Assembly (NCBI GenBank): GCA_003963365.1
Contig: RXJG01000004.1
Coordinates: 1 to 64,000, forward strand
DNA length: 64,000 bases
DNA from: Sphingobacteriales bacterium
GTDB taxonomy: Bacteria; Bacteroidota; Bacteroidia; Chitinophagales; Chitinophagaceae
Direction: 5' to 3'
Made by a program: the position numbers and the translations under genes. Each line of letters starts with the position of its first letter. The stretch's first letter is position 1. Of the stretch, positions 6,892 through 16,372 are shown in pieces. A model generated the notes under the pieces. The model ran no database searches. It had not been told where the DNA came from and saw only the letters and a program-made list of their open reading frames with translations.

Positions 6892-7749
6892 ATGGATAAG
6901 ATCATTTCTTTTAATTTGATGGATATTGTGAACGTGGTGTGGAACTGGCGCAAGAAAATTATACCAGCTGTTATTTTAGTAACGGGTATAACCGCCGGTA
7001 TTGTTTTTATGATTCCGGGAGAATACCTGTCCGAAGCAACGGTGGTAGCGGCTAATCCTAATCTTGGCGACCGCAGTAATATCTTCAATACTACATTTGA
7101 ACAACAGTTCAGTTATTATGGTGCCGGGCCAGATAATGACCGCTTGTATGAGATGTCGAGAATTGATACAATGAAAATGTTTTTGATTGACAGTTTCAAA
7201 CTGGAAGATCATTATAAAATAAGTAAAACAAATCCACGACGCAGATTAGCCGCTTATAATGAGCTTAAAGAAAAATCAGATGTTTATATAACGGAGTTGG
7301 GTCATTTGCGAATAAAAATTTGGGATACAGACCGTATGCTGGCAGCCCATATGGCTAATGCAGTGGTAAATAAAATTAACCAGCGCAGTCTTGAAATGTC
7401 TAATGTGGCAAAAAAGCAAATAATAGAAAAGCTGCAAAAGCAACAGGAAGCAAACGAAACGGAAGTAAAACAACTGATTGAAAACCCTGCACCCGGCACA
7501 CCTGCCGAGGTAAACCTGGCAAGAAAAAACAGTTTGCTAAAGCAGATTGAAGAGAATAATATTCTGATTAACCAGTTTAAAGTTAGTATGAACGATGTAA
7601 GCAGTGTGTATGTAATTCAATATGCCACACCAGCATTGAAAACAGATCGTCCAAAAAGACTTCCATCCGTTATCATGGCATTTTTGTTGTCGTTATTTTT
7701 TAGCGTACTGGCTGCTTTATTATTAAACCGTTTACGCAGGGATAAATAA
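6892..7749 (+). CDS. Wzz-like chain length determinant
   Basis: The 285 residues have a membrane segment near residues 23-43, a periplasmic region with a predicted coiled coil around 170-230 (rich in Lys, Gln and Glu), and a second membrane segment near the C-terminus after the proline-containing DRPKRLPS motif. This is the layout of Wzz polysaccharide co-polymerases, which set chain length. It has no cytoplasmic tyrosine-kinase domain. Its stop is directly followed by the ATG of the O-antigen ligase-like gene, so the two are almost certainly co-translated. Confidence 0.8.
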   Translation: MDKIISFNLMDIVNVVWNWRKKIIPAVILVTGITAGIVFMIPGEYLSEATVVAANPNLGDRSNIFNTTFEQQFSYYGAGPDNDRLYEMSRIDTMKMFLIDSFKLEDHYKISKTNPRRRLAAYNELKEKSDVYITELGHLRIKIWDTDRMLAAHMANAVVNKINQRSLEMSNVAKKQIIEKLQKQQEANETEVKQLIENPAPGTPAEVNLARKNSLLKQIEENNILINQFKVSMNDVSSVYVIQYATPALKTDRPKRLPSVIMAFLLSLFFSVLAALLLNRLRRDK

Positions 7750-9195
7750 ATGACTTTTACCGTTTCCCATACAAACGCCAATAGAATCTTCTGGGGTTTA
7801 TCCCTGTTACTGGCAATTTGTGTAATCAGCTTTTTCCTGCTGAAGGAAACGTCATTTGTTTATATTCCATTTGCAATACTGGCAGTACTCTTTGTATTGT
7901 TTTATGATATTAAAGTGCTGTTCTTTTTATTGCTGTTTTTTATTCCGTTCTCTGTTGAGTATGCTGTAACCGATACTTTATCAACCGACCTTCCGGACGA
8001 ACCAATGATGGTGGGTTTAGCAGGCTGTATCATTTTATATATTTTGTATGATCCCTCAACCATAAAAAAATACATCAAACATCCGCTGATACAATTACTT
8101 TTTTTAGAACTCACCTGGATTTTCATCACCATTTTCTTTGCTTATGAAAAAGAAGTATCCATAAAATTCCTGCTGGCTAAAAGCTGGTATGTATTATCAT
8201 TTGTGTTTGGAACAATATTACTGGTGCGTACCAAAAAAGATTTTGCATTACTGGCACTGTGTTATGTAGTTCCGATGCTGGTGATTACTGTCTGGACTTT
8301 ATACAATCATTCTTTTGCCGGCTTTAGTTTTGCTGAAGCCAACCATGTAATGCATCCTTTCTTCCGTAACCATGTTAACTATTCTTCTTTGCTGGTTTGC
8401 GTTGTTCCCATGCTTTATCTCATCAGGAAGTTTACACCGGGTTTAAATAAGAAATTATGGAAATGGGTAACCGTCATTATACTGATTGGGTTGCTATTTT
8501 CCTATGCTAGAGGAGCATGGCTGGCTTTAATAGTGGGGCTGGCTACTTTTTATATCGTTAAAAAAAACCAGCTTAAAAAAATATTGCAACTTGCTACACT
8601 GGTGGTATTACTGGGTGTTGCTTTGTTATCAGTAAATGACAATTATTTAAAGTTTGCTCCTGATCATGATCAAACAATCTTTCATAAAGATTTTGGCGAA
8701 CACATTGTAGCGACGTATACCTTAAGAGATGTATCCAATGCAGAACGTTTTTACCGATGGATTGCCGGTGTACGCATGAGTATGCATCAACCGCTTACCG
8801 GTTATGGCCCCAACAATTTTTATGCAAACTATAAGCGGTTTGCTGATCCAAGATTCAGAACATGGGTGAGTAATAATGCTGACCATTCATCAGTACACAA
8901 TTATTTTTTATTGCTGATGATTGAACAGGGAATACCGGGCATGATAATTTTCTATCTTCTTTTATTCTATATGTTTTTATATGCACAAAACTTATATCAC
9001 CGGATAAAAGATGAGTTTTATAAAGAAGTGTCATTGAGTATTGCAGTAATTCTTTCAATGATCATTACGGTAATTATGCTGAGTGATTTGATTGAAACTG
9101 ATAAAATAGGCGGACTTTTTTATGTGTGTCTTGGTTTGCTGGTAACCATTGATTATAAAACAAGAGACGAAGACAAAGGAATCATTCCTGCTTAA
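7750..9195 (+). CDS. O-antigen ligase/polymerase family protein (Wzy_C)
   Basis: This 481-residue polytopic membrane protein has about 11-12 segments. A large extracytoplasmic loop at about 300-380 holds the Wzy_C features: ERFYRWIAGVRM, the TGYGPNNFY motif and a histidine in SSVHNYFLLLMIEQGIPG. The family either polymerises O-units (Wzy) or ligates them to lipid A core (WaaL); sequence alone does not separate the two. The neighbouring Wzx- and Wzz-like genes favour the polymerase. It ends in a TTAA shared with the converging permease gene. Confidence 0.82.
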   Translation: MTFTVSHTNANRIFWGLSLLLAICVISFFLLKETSFVYIPFAILAVLFVLFYDIKVLFFLLLFFIPFSVEYAVTDTLSTDLPDEPMMVGLAGCIILYILYDPSTIKKYIKHPLIQLLFLELTWIFITIFFAYEKEVSIKFLLAKSWYVLSFVFGTILLVRTKKDFALLALCYVVPMLVITVWTLYNHSFAGFSFAEANHVMHPFFRNHVNYSSLLVCVVPMLYLIRKFTPGLNKKLWKWVTVIILIGLLFSYARGAWLALIVGLATFYIVKKNQLKKILQLATLVVLLGVALLSVNDNYLKFAPDHDQTIFHKDFGEHIVATYTLRDVSNAERFYRWIAGVRMSMHQPLTGYGPNNFYANYKRFADPRFRTWVSNNADHSSVHNYFLLLMIEQGIPGMIIFYLLLFYMFLYAQNLYHRIKDEFYKEVSLSIAVILSMIITVIMLSDLIETDKIGGLFYVCLGLLVTIDYKTRDEDKGIIPA

Positions 9196-10301
9196 AATTT
9201 TCCTTTTACATCCAGTGCATCTCTTAAACCATTCCCCAGTAAATTAAAAGCTAATACTAAGATCATAATAGCAATGCCCGGTGCAATGGCTAAAAAAGGA
9301 TTATGGGTGATGATGAAATTATAATTCTCATTGATCATTAACCCCCAGCTTGGCTGCGGCGCCTGTACACCTACTCCTAAAAAACTTAAACCAGCTTCAA
9401 TAACTATAGCGGTGGCAAAGTTTGAAGCAGCAATCACAATAACAGGTCCCATTACATTGGGAAGTATGTGTCGAATAATAATTCTTGCATTGGAGTAACC
9501 TAATGCTTTAGCTGCTTCAATATATTCCAGCTCACGAAGACTGAGTACTTGTCCCCGAATCAGCCTCGCCACACTCACCCACATAGTTAACCCTACTGCA
9601 ATAAATACCTGCCAGAAACCTTTGCCCAATGCCAGGGTAATGGCAAACACCAATAATAAAGTGGGAATACTCCAGATTACGTTAATAAACCACATGATCA
9701 CTTCATCCACCCAACCACGGAAATAACCGGCCAGTGAACCGAGTAATATTCCAATCGTTAAAGAAATGAGTACAGCGATGAGTCCAACACTCAGACTTAC
9801 TCTTATACCAATCAGCAAACGACTTAAGATATCTCTGCCAAATTTATCGGTTCCTAACCAAAATGTTTTTTTAATAATAATATCATTAGCCGTAAGTGAA
9901 GTGTTTTTCGTTAACGCTGAAATAACATACTCTTTCTTTTCTTCCACACCATCATCAATAAATTTTTGTACTGAGATTTTATCGCCGTTGATTTTATAAC
10001 TATTAATTGGGATATAGGTGTATGCATCTTTTTTCCCTGTAATAATCCTTTCAAAAAAAGAAGTATCATCAGTATAATTTTCTTTGGGAAGTTTTAAGAA
10101 TTGTATGCTGAATCCAGGCTTCCTGCTTTGTATCTCTACAATTTGGCGATCAGCATTGGGGGTTGAATCGGGTGCAATTAAATAACAAATAAATGCCAGT
10201 AAAACAGCAGCAAGAATTATAACTAATCCCGTAACGGCCGCTTTATTCTTCTTTAACCTTTTCCAGGCAGCCTGTGTAAATGAATACGATTGATTACTCA
10301 C
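9192..10301 (-). CDS. ABC transporter permease, OppC/DppC type
   Basis: The 369 residues begin with the OppC_N segment (WKRLKKNKAAVTGLVII) and one membrane helix. A ~110-residue hydrophilic insert follows, then the BPD_transp_1 domain with the LGTDKFGRDILSR motif at its entry and the EAA loop (EAAKALGYSNARIIIRHILPN). It would be one half of a peptide-transporter channel, but no partner permease, ATPase or binding protein is in the window. The start is GTG at 10301; an in-frame TGA lies directly upstream. The stop shares TTAA with the converging gene. Confidence 0.88.
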   Translation of the reverse strand: MSNQSYSFTQAAWKRLKKNKAAVTGLVIILAAVLLAFICYLIAPDSTPNADRQIVEIQSRKPGFSIQFLKLPKENYTDDTSFFERIITGKKDAYTYIPINSYKINGDKISVQKFIDDGVEEKKEYVISALTKNTSLTANDIIIKKTFWLGTDKFGRDILSRLLIGIRVSLSVGLIAVLISLTIGILLGSLAGYFRGWVDEVIMWFINVIWSIPTLLLVFAITLALGKGFWQVFIAVGLTMWVSVARLIRGQVLSLRELEYIEAAKALGYSNARIIIRHILPNVMGPVIVIAASNFATAIVIEAGLSFLGVGVQAPQPSWGLMINENYNFIITHNPFLAIAPGIAIMILVLAFNLLGNGLRDALDVKGKF

Positions 10302-10438
10302 TCACCTAAGATATGAGTTTAATTAATACTGGTACAGGACCTTTTTTATTAGCGTTTACATCTGATTAACAGACTTTTCAATTTTCTACGGTCTAATAAT
10401 CGTTTCCTCAACATTTTTGAAAAAAATAAAAGCATTTT

Positions 10439-11584
10439 ATGAAACGGTTTTATTATTCAATAGTGATGGCGGTTATTATTGCAGCCGCATTTACATCATG
10501 TGGTTCATCTCAGGCGGTAGTTGAAGCTCCTGCCCCGCAAGTGAATGTTTCTATAGGGTTTAATGATTTCTATGGTGCTTTAAATCCTTATGGTAGGTGG
10601 GTTGAGTATGGCACTTATGGCAGGGTTTGGATATGCAGCGAAGCCGGTTTTGTTCCTTACCGCACAGGTGGTCGTTGGGTATATACTGATTATGGCTGGA
10701 CATGGGTTTCCAGCTACGACTGGGGATGGGCACCGTTTCATTATGGCAGATGGATATACGAAGGTGGCTGGGGTTGGATGTGGGTACCGGGTTATGAATG
10801 GGCACCTGCATGGGTTGGCTGGCGTAGCGGTGGAGGCTATTATGGATGGGCCCCCCTGGCACCGGGTATTAGTATAAGTGTTGGGGCATCTTTTGGAGTA
10901 ATTCCCGCAGAGCATTGGTGTTTTGTATCGGGTAGATACATGGGGCACCCTCAAATTAATAATTATTACATAAATAATGTAAACAATACCACGATTATCA
11001 ATAATACCACTGTAATCAATAACACTTATAATATCAACAAAACAAATTATTATTCAGGACCCGGAAAACGGGAAGTAGAAAAAGTGGGCGGGGTTAAATT
11101 GCCAGTGGTACACATGAACGATGTACAGCATCCCGAAAATGCCGGTATGACTAAAAAGCAACTGAATATTTATCGCCCTGCAGTCAATGAACCGGCCAAA
11201 AGTACAGTTTTGACCAATAATAAGACTAATAATAATGTTGCCGGGAACCCGGTAAATAATGAAAGAAAACAAAATGATAAATCGAATAAAAATTATCCTG
11301 CAAATCCCAATGAAACGGTAACGCAGCAACAAACCAAACCGTTTAATAACACAAAAACTTTTGAACAAAGAAAAGGCTATATAAATAACAATCACTCAAA
11401 TAATTTACCGCCAACTAATAACCGGCAGTATTTACCACCAAAACAGGACAAACCTTTTTATCAAAGAAGAAATAATAACAGTCAGTACAATGGAGGTATG
11501 TACAGGCGGCAGGAAATAAAAGGGAAGCAAGGTAATGGAGACAGCGGTAATGGGAAAAGCGGTAATGGGAAAAGAAAAAGATAG
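10439..11584 (+). CDS. DUF6600-type Trp/Tyr/Gly-rich lipoprotein with Asn-rich tail
   Basis: The N-terminus has a lipoprotein signal with the Cys at about residue 21 (FTSCGSS). Residues ~35-160 are packed with Trp, Tyr and Gly in repeating WxYTDYGWTW and WAPFHYGRW units, as in DUF6600 or YXWGXW-type proteins, which are probably surface exposed. After about residue 175 the chain is Asn/Thr-rich and then Lys/Gly-rich, and is probably disordered, ending in short SGNGK repeats. The function is unknown. The gene stands alone with 137 bases upstream. The ATG at 10439 is supported by the signal peptide. Confidence 0.75.
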   Translation: MKRFYYSIVMAVIIAAAFTSCGSSQAVVEAPAPQVNVSIGFNDFYGALNPYGRWVEYGTYGRVWICSEAGFVPYRTGGRWVYTDYGWTWVSSYDWGWAPFHYGRWIYEGGWGWMWVPGYEWAPAWVGWRSGGGYYGWAPLAPGISISVGASFGVIPAEHWCFVSGRYMGHPQINNYYINNVNNTTIINNTTVINNTYNINKTNYYSGPGKREVEKVGGVKLPVVHMNDVQHPENAGMTKKQLNIYRPAVNEPAKSTVLTNNKTNNNVAGNPVNNERKQNDKSNKNYPANPNETVTQQQTKPFNNTKTFEQRKGYINNNHSNNLPPTNNRQYLPPKQDKPFYQRRNNNSQYNGGMYRRQEIKGKQGNGDSGNGKSGNGKRKR

Positions 11585-11660
11585 AAAACAGAAAAACAAA
11601 GTGAAATAATAAATTAGAATACCGGGAATATTAAAACGCCTCTGCAGCAGGAATGTATTT

Positions 11661-12794
11661 TTATTTTACTTTTCTGCCCTTCCATGTATAAGTAGTAATG
11701 CTGCCCAACAAACCAGCAGTGATAGTATATAAAATATGCAACGGCTGCATCAGTGGAAACCACCATAACTGGGTTTCCTTATTAAAAAACTTTGCCACCG
11801 GTATCATAAAAAATAATTCGTACAGCGTTTTTAATAATAACAGGCTTATTAAATACATCCAAAATTCTCCCACAAAAAATGCGGTAATAAAAATTATGAG
11901 GAAACTGAGATTAAACAAATAAACAAGTAATAAAACCCAGAAGATTCGTTTATCATCATACTTGCCGGCTTTACTGGCCCAGCGGATACGCTGATTAAAA
12001 AATTCAGCCCAATTATTTGCAGGAGCTGTTTGAACAATAGCCGCTTTACTTTTCAGGTATTGTACTTTATCAGGATATTTTAAAAATACTTTATGCATCA
12101 GCAGCATATCATCACCACTGGCAATAGTGTCTACACCATCAAACCCATTTACTTCTTCAAACACTTTTTTTTCATATGCAAGGTTGGCTCCATTACACAT
12201 GGTATGAAATTGTGCAAACACTGAAGCCCCGGTAATTCCCTGCAGCGATAAAAAATCAAGCGACTGAAACAACTTCACTAACCCTTTGCCGGGAGCAATC
12301 ACAACAGGAGCGGCAATAAATACCAGCTTTTTATTTTCATAAAAAGCAGCAATATTCTTCAGCCAGTTTTCCGGAACAATACAATCCGCATCAGTGGTAA
12401 CAATCAGTTTACCTTTTGCTTTATTAATTCCTGTGGTAATGGCTTTCTTTTTATAAGCGATGATGTTTTCTTGTGCTTTTAAATTGATGCAGGATAGATT
12501 GGAATAAATAGTACAAAGACGGTTTACAATTTCAGCAGTATGATCTTCCGAATGGTCATCCACCACAATGACTTCAAATAACTGCGGATCGAAATGTTGT
12601 TCTAAAACAGAAAACAGGCAGTTAGCTATATTTTTTTCCTCGTTACGGGCGGCTATAATAACTGAAATGCTTGTTTGTGGTGAATAACGTTCTTCCACCT
12701 CCACTTCGGGCATTTGCTGCCAGCTTTTCCGGTAAAAGAAAAGGAGTAATGCATACAAAATAAACAACAATATAAAAGGAACGGTGATCCACAT
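11661..12794 (-). CDS. Glycosyltransferase family 2 with C-terminal membrane helices
   Basis: One N-terminal membrane segment is followed by a GT-A domain: SVIIAARNEE nucleotide-binding strand, VVDDHSEDHT, the DAD motif in TTDADC, a GDDMLL acceptor motif and QRIRW near the end of the domain. Three or four membrane segments follow. This matches processive or membrane-anchored GT2 enzymes that build glycolipids or exopolysaccharide. I chose ATG at 12794 (MWITVPF) because the longer frame from 12827 uses TTG and adds 11 non-hydrophobic residues before the membrane segment. The substrate cannot be inferred. It is separate from the flippase cluster. Confidence 0.85.
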   Translation of the reverse strand: MWITVPFILLFILYALLLFFYRKSWQQMPEVEVEERYSPQTSISVIIAARNEEKNIANCLFSVLEQHFDPQLFEVIVVDDHSEDHTAEIVNRLCTIYSNLSCINLKAQENIIAYKKKAITTGINKAKGKLIVTTDADCIVPENWLKNIAAFYENKKLVFIAAPVVIAPGKGLVKLFQSLDFLSLQGITGASVFAQFHTMCNGANLAYEKKVFEEVNGFDGVDTIASGDDMLLMHKVFLKYPDKVQYLKSKAAIVQTAPANNWAEFFNQRIRWASKAGKYDDKRIFWVLLLVYLFNLSFLIIFITAFFVGEFWMYLISLLLLKTLYELFFMIPVAKFFNKETQLWWFPLMQPLHILYTITAGLLGSITTYTWKGRKVK

Positions 12795-12922
12795 ATCAGT
12801 CGGGCAAGTTAAGCAATTCAACTTCAACCCCGGTTTGAAAAACTTTTCATCACTTTAGCAACTATTTAAAAACTATTACTTGCAATCAAAAACAATTATC
12901 GGCAAATTTGCACCGCTTCCTC

Positions 12923-13693
12923 ATGGCAAAAAAGAAAAAGAATAAAGGGTGGATTGTTGCGCTGTTGTTTTTAGCGGCAGCTTTAATTACTGTTATTAGT
13001 TTTAATGCATACGACTGGTGGCTGGAGCGAAAAGCATCACTGGCGAGGTATAAAGAATTTGGTATTCCTATCCCAACCGGTTATTCTATACATGGTATTG
13101 ATGTGTCCCGTTACCAGCAGGTGATAGACTGGAATGGAGTAAAAAATATGGAAGTAGCAGGAGTGAAAATTAATTTTGTTTTTATTAAAGCTTCAGAAGG
13201 CGAAACGGATGAAGATCTTCAGTTCAGAAGAAACTGGCGAAAGACCAAAGAACTGGGATTAGTAAGAGGGGCTTACCATTATTTCTATCCACAAAAAAAT
13301 GCGGTGATACAGGCACAGAATTATTTAGACCTGGTAAGCTTTAGCAAAGGTGACCTGCCGCCTGTGCTGGATGTAGAGGAAAGAGGAAATTTATCAGCAG
13401 AAGTATTGCGCAGCCAAATAAAAAAATGGCTGGCTGAAGTAGAAAATTCAACTGGTGTAAAGCCGATCATTTATTCCAATGTTGATTTTTATGAAAAATA
13501 TTTAGCCGGTTATTTTGATGAATATCTTTTCTGGGCGGCGCATTACCAGCAACCATCGGGCCCACGAACATCCCGGAGCTGGAACTTCTGGCAGCATAAT
13601 GAGGCCGGGAGAGTGAATGGTATATTGTCAAAAGTTGATTTTAATGTTTTTAATGGCGATTCCACTGCGTTTGCCAACCTTCTTATAAAATAA
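12923..13693 (+). CDS. GH25 lysozyme (N-acetylmuramidase)
   Basis: The ~256-residue protein has a basic N-terminus (MAKKKKNKGW), one membrane anchor at about 11-28, and a GH25 domain from about residue 54. Expected active-site residues are present: GIDVS (D60), KASEG (E92) and LDVEE (D150, E152). It would cleave muramyl bonds of peptidoglycan on the outer face of the inner membrane. I prefer ATG at 12923 over the upstream TTG. A possible promoter is TTG at 12880, then 20 bases, then CAAATTTG at 12903-12910, which would give a very short leader. Confidence 0.88.
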   Translation: MAKKKKNKGWIVALLFLAAALITVISFNAYDWWLERKASLARYKEFGIPIPTGYSIHGIDVSRYQQVIDWNGVKNMEVAGVKINFVFIKASEGETDEDLQFRRNWRKTKELGLVRGAYHYFYPQKNAVIQAQNYLDLVSFSKGDLPPVLDVEERGNLSAEVLRSQIKKWLAEVENSTGVKPIIYSNVDFYEKYLAGYFDEYLFWAAHYQQPSGPRTSRSWNFWQHNEAGRVNGILSKVDFNVFNGDSTAFANLLIK

Positions 13694-13743
13694 TTTGTTT
13701 TAACCCCTGTAATAATCGAACTTCAATAGTTATCCCATCGTTC

Positions 13744-13974
13744 ATGAGTGAAATGGAGCCCGAAGTAAAACGTTTTTTGCAGAAAGTAGTATGGACACTT
13801 TCAGGAGCTCTTGTATGGCTTGTTATTAATATGTATCTCGGCATATATAAAGAACTGGGCTTTCCTGAAAAGGAAATAACGCTATGGAATATTCTATTTT
13901 ATTGTTTTGCCGTACTTAGCCTTGTTTTACTTATTCTTTATTTTTTGAGGTTATGGAAAAACGAAGACCTCTGA
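13744..13974 (+). CDS. Small membrane protein, hypothetical
   Basis: The 76 residues have two hydrophobic segments (about 17-32 and 48-66), an acidic N-terminus and a charged C-terminus. I recognise no family. It lies 50 bases after the lysozyme gene and 67 bases before a VanZ-like gene on the same strand, so it may belong to a small envelope-related transcript. Codon use looks like its neighbours, which supports it being a real gene. Confidence 0.6.
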   Translation: MSEMEPEVKRFLQKVVWTLSGALVWLVINMYLGIYKELGFPEKEITLWNILFYCFAVLSLVLLILYFLRLWKNEDL

Positions 13975-14041
13975 AAAATACCCGCAGGCACTGATAACAA
14001 CCGTTGGCTTTACCTGTATATTTAACCCACAAAGCAACCGC

Positions 14042-14437
14042 ATGGAATTAAAAACTCTTTGTAAATGGATCACCATTATTGGTGTGCTGCTTATATGGAC
14101 GGTTAAATGGGCTGTTCGTCCATGGTTTCATTTTAATCCGGTAATTACTTTTTTGTTAGGGGTTGCACCCAATTTATTAGGTGCTATGCTGTTGCCCATA
14201 GGAGCCAACTGGCTTTTAGAAAAATACATTGATTTACGCAATGTGGTTTTCATGCGTTGGTTTTGCATATTTTGTTTTTTATTATTAGTCATTAATGAAT
14301 ACCTGCAGTTAATACCTGTATTTGGAAGAACATTTGATTATTATGATATACTGGCATCTGCTGTGGGTTTGTATTTTTCGTATTGGGTAATGATGAAGTA
14401 TTTTTTCTCCGGCAGCTATTCACAGAAAGCTGAATGA
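14042..14437 (+). CDS. VanZ-like membrane protein
   Basis: The 131 residues have four hydrophobic segments. Near the third and fourth is the pattern NEYLQLIPVFGRTFDYYDIL, which matches the E-x-x-Q and G-R-x-x-D-x-x-D core of VanZ-like proteins. VanZ confers low-level teicoplanin resistance in enterococci by an unknown mechanism; most bacterial homologues have no assigned role. Low conservation outside the core makes this a moderate call. Confidence 0.6.
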   Translation: MELKTLCKWITIIGVLLIWTVKWAVRPWFHFNPVITFLLGVAPNLLGAMLLPIGANWLLEKYIDLRNVVFMRWFCIFCFLLLVINEYLQLIPVFGRTFDYYDILASAVGLYFSYWVMMKYFFSGSYSQKAE

Positions 14438-14642
14438 GCCATGGGCGGTTGAAAATTTACCAATCACCCGGTTAATGGATATTATTTTACATAAAAACCA
14501 CTTAATTTTGTTTACTACCCTCTGAGAACAATAGACAGTAATCAGTTTAGCCTCTAATGATTCCTGCAGGTTTATATTTCCAGTTTAGTACGAAAGACAA
14601 TTATCACATTACAGCTAACTTTGTGTGCCATAAGATAATTCT

Positions 14643-15248
14643 ATGAAGAAGAAAATTCGCTGGTACACACTATTTTTTTTGGTTTTGATAATAGTTTTTT
14701 ATGTGGCGGCCTTTTGGGGTACAGATGCCTGGAGAGCAAAACTTCCGGTATTAACCCAGGTTAAACCGTTTAAATTTTTAAACCAGGATGGTAATGCCGT
14801 ATCGGAACAGGATGTGCAAAACAAGGTTTATGTAGCGGAATATTTCTTTACTACCTGTAAAGGAATTTGCCCTAAAATGAACCGCAACATGGAAAAAGTA
14901 TATGATAAGTTTAAAGGGGAAGAAAATTTTTTAATCCTTAGTCATACAGTTGATCCGGAAAGAGATTCATCAGCCAGGTTAAAACACTATGCTGATTCTT
15001 TAAAGGTTGATGTTAAGAAATGGTGGTTTTTAACCGGTACAAAAGATGATTTATACAGCACTGCCCGGCAAAGTTATTTGCTGGACGATCAGAATAATAA
15101 TAAAGCAAAAATTGAGGAACAGTTTATACATACTCAGTTGTTTGCGCTGGTAGATAAACAAAAAAGAGTGCGGGGTATTTACGACGGGTTAAAAGAGGAA
15201 GAGTTGCTACAGCTTATGAAAGACATAAAAACTTTGCTGGGCGAATAA
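14643..15248 (+). CDS. SCO1/SenC family copper chaperone
   Basis: The 201-residue protein has an N-terminal membrane anchor (about 7-25) and a thioredoxin-like domain. The copper ligands are present: Cys72 and Cys76 in TTCKGICP and His163 in FIHTQ. Proteins of this family deliver copper to the CuA site of cytochrome c oxidase or keep its cysteines reduced. The strand motif SHTVDPERDS is also typical. A good -7 element TAACTTTG sits at 14616-14623, about 20 bases before the ATG. It precedes a Fur-family regulator by 25 bases, so the pair is probably co-transcribed. Confidence 0.9.
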   Translation: MKKKIRWYTLFFLVLIIVFYVAAFWGTDAWRAKLPVLTQVKPFKFLNQDGNAVSEQDVQNKVYVAEYFFTTCKGICPKMNRNMEKVYDKFKGEENFLILSHTVDPERDSSARLKHYADSLKVDVKKWWFLTGTKDDLYSTARQSYLLDDQNNNKAKIEEQFIHTQLFALVDKQKRVRGIYDGLKEEELLQLMKDIKTLLGE

Positions 15249-15273
15249 CTCAACACCATAAACCCATCCTGCG

Positions 15274-15690
15274 ATGCAAATAAACCTTGAAAGGGTTCTC
15301 CGTGACAAAAGCCTGAGTGTCACCGACGGAAGGAAAAAGATATTAACGCTCTTTCTTAACTCAAAAGGTGCGTTAAGTCATGCCGATATTGAACGGCGGT
15401 CCGGCGAACATTTTGACCGGGTAACAATTTACCGCACTCTGCAAACATTTGTAGAAAAAGGAATCGTTCACACAATCCCTACTGATGATAATACCATTAT
15501 GTATGCATTGTGCAAAGACAATTGCGGAGAAAATCATCACCACGACGATCACATTCACTTTGTATGCAGTAAATGTGGTAAAACAGAATGTTTAAATGAA
15601 GTTCATGTACCCGATGTGCTGATACCCGCCGGGTATTTAAAAAAAGAAACACAGGTAGTAATTAAAGGACTGTGTAAAGATTGCACCTGA
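15274..15690 (+). CDS. Fur family metal-dependent regulator
   Basis: The 138 residues have an N-terminal winged helix (about 10-75; the recognition helix includes VTIYRTLQTFVEKGIV) and a metal-binding dimerisation domain. Structural zinc pairs are present: Cys98/Cys101 (CSKC) and Cys134/Cys137 (CKDC). A His/Asp-rich stretch HHHDDHIHF at 88-96 supplies the sensor ligands. It could be Fur, Zur or another subtype; the sequence does not settle the metal. Co-location with a SCO1-like gene hints at metal-linked respiration control. It ends at a strong hairpin. Confidence 0.9.
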   Translation: MQINLERVLRDKSLSVTDGRKKILTLFLNSKGALSHADIERRSGEHFDRVTIYRTLQTFVEKGIVHTIPTDDNTIMYALCKDNCGENHHHDDHIHFVCSKCGKTECLNEVHVPDVLIPAGYLKKETQVVIKGLCKDCT

Positions 15691-15719
15691 AAAAAAGGCT
15701 TCTTATTGAGAAGCCCTTT
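15691..15719. terminator. Bidirectional terminator between Fur-family gene and PepSY-like gene
   Basis: GGCTTCT (15697-15703) pairs with AGAAGCC (15709-15715). There is a short T-rich tail on the plus side and six A on the other side, which read as U on the minus transcript. It sits between two converging genes and can serve both. Confidence 0.75.
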
Positions 15720-15738
15720 CATATTACTCAATGTTCTG

Positions 15739-16182
15739 TTACATTTTTTTAAGCCTGCTTAACACAGTAGTGGTATCATCCTGCAAACGAACCCTGATAA
15801 TTTCTTTTTCATTTTCCAGCACGAGTTCGTACGCTGAAGAATCTTCATAAACCACTTCCAGCACCCTGCCCGAAACTTTGTAATTACTGAAATGACTGTT
15901 TAATTCATTTCTGAGCAATGAAGGTAAATGGTCCTCCCGGATAAGATTGGCATATCCAACAAACGAGGCATCTTCTTTTGTATAAACGGCATGAATTTTT
16001 TCACCATTCATTTCAAAACTTACATAATAAAACTCATTATCGCTGCTCCAGTTGACATTGGCAGTGCCAATAAAATCTTTTTGAAAAGCGCTTAATACCC
16101 GGGCTTCAGGTTTTACTGCAGGTTTTGCAGCAACAGTACCCATAAATATAACAGCAAGAACAATTACAAGAATCTTTTTCAT
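15739..16182 (-). CDS. Secreted PepSY-like (DUF2874/BLIP-like) protein
   Basis: The 147 residues begin with a cleavable signal peptide (about 1-19). The mature part has the FQKDF...VNWSSDNEFYYVSFEMNGEK pattern of the small PepSY-like family common in Bacteroidota. Function is not established; a periplasmic binding or inhibitor role is often assumed. A paralogue lies upstream at 16373-16852. A near-perfect -7 element TATATTTG (minus; 16217-16224) is about 35 bases before the ATG. Confidence 0.75.
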   Translation of the reverse strand: MKKILVIVLAVIFMGTVAAKPAVKPEARVLSAFQKDFIGTANVNWSSDNEFYYVSFEMNGEKIHAVYTKEDASFVGYANLIREDHLPSLLRNELNSHFSNYKVSGRVLEVVYEDSSAYELVLENEKEIIRVRLQDDTTTVLSRLKKM

Positions 16183-16306
16183 AAACTTAAGGTTTAAATA
16201 AATAATTAATTTAATACAAATATATTTTCTGCATTTTATTCGCCCTGCATAAAGCCTGACGAAGAGTAGAAAAAAAGGTGTGAAATGCTGAAAGAGAAGA
16301 ACAGAA

Positions 16307-16330
16307 CCATTGGCCCTTTCGGGCCAATGG
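16307..16330 (-). terminator. Perfect 10-bp hairpin with GAAA loop
   Basis: On the minus strand the arms at 16330-16321 and 16316-16307 pair perfectly around a GAAA tetraloop. The tail is U-rich (TTCTGTTCTT). It lies 43 bases after the stop of the gene ending at 16373 and is best read as that gene's terminator. Confidence 0.65.
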
Positions 16331-16372
16331 TAGAAACCAAACCTCCCTTTAACAGTTATTATTTCTTATAAA

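Noticed and set aside
10560-10954. Long open frames opposite the DUF6600 gene
   Set aside because: They are antisense shadows of the Trp/Gly-rich repeats; the plus-strand frame has a signal peptide and family motifs.
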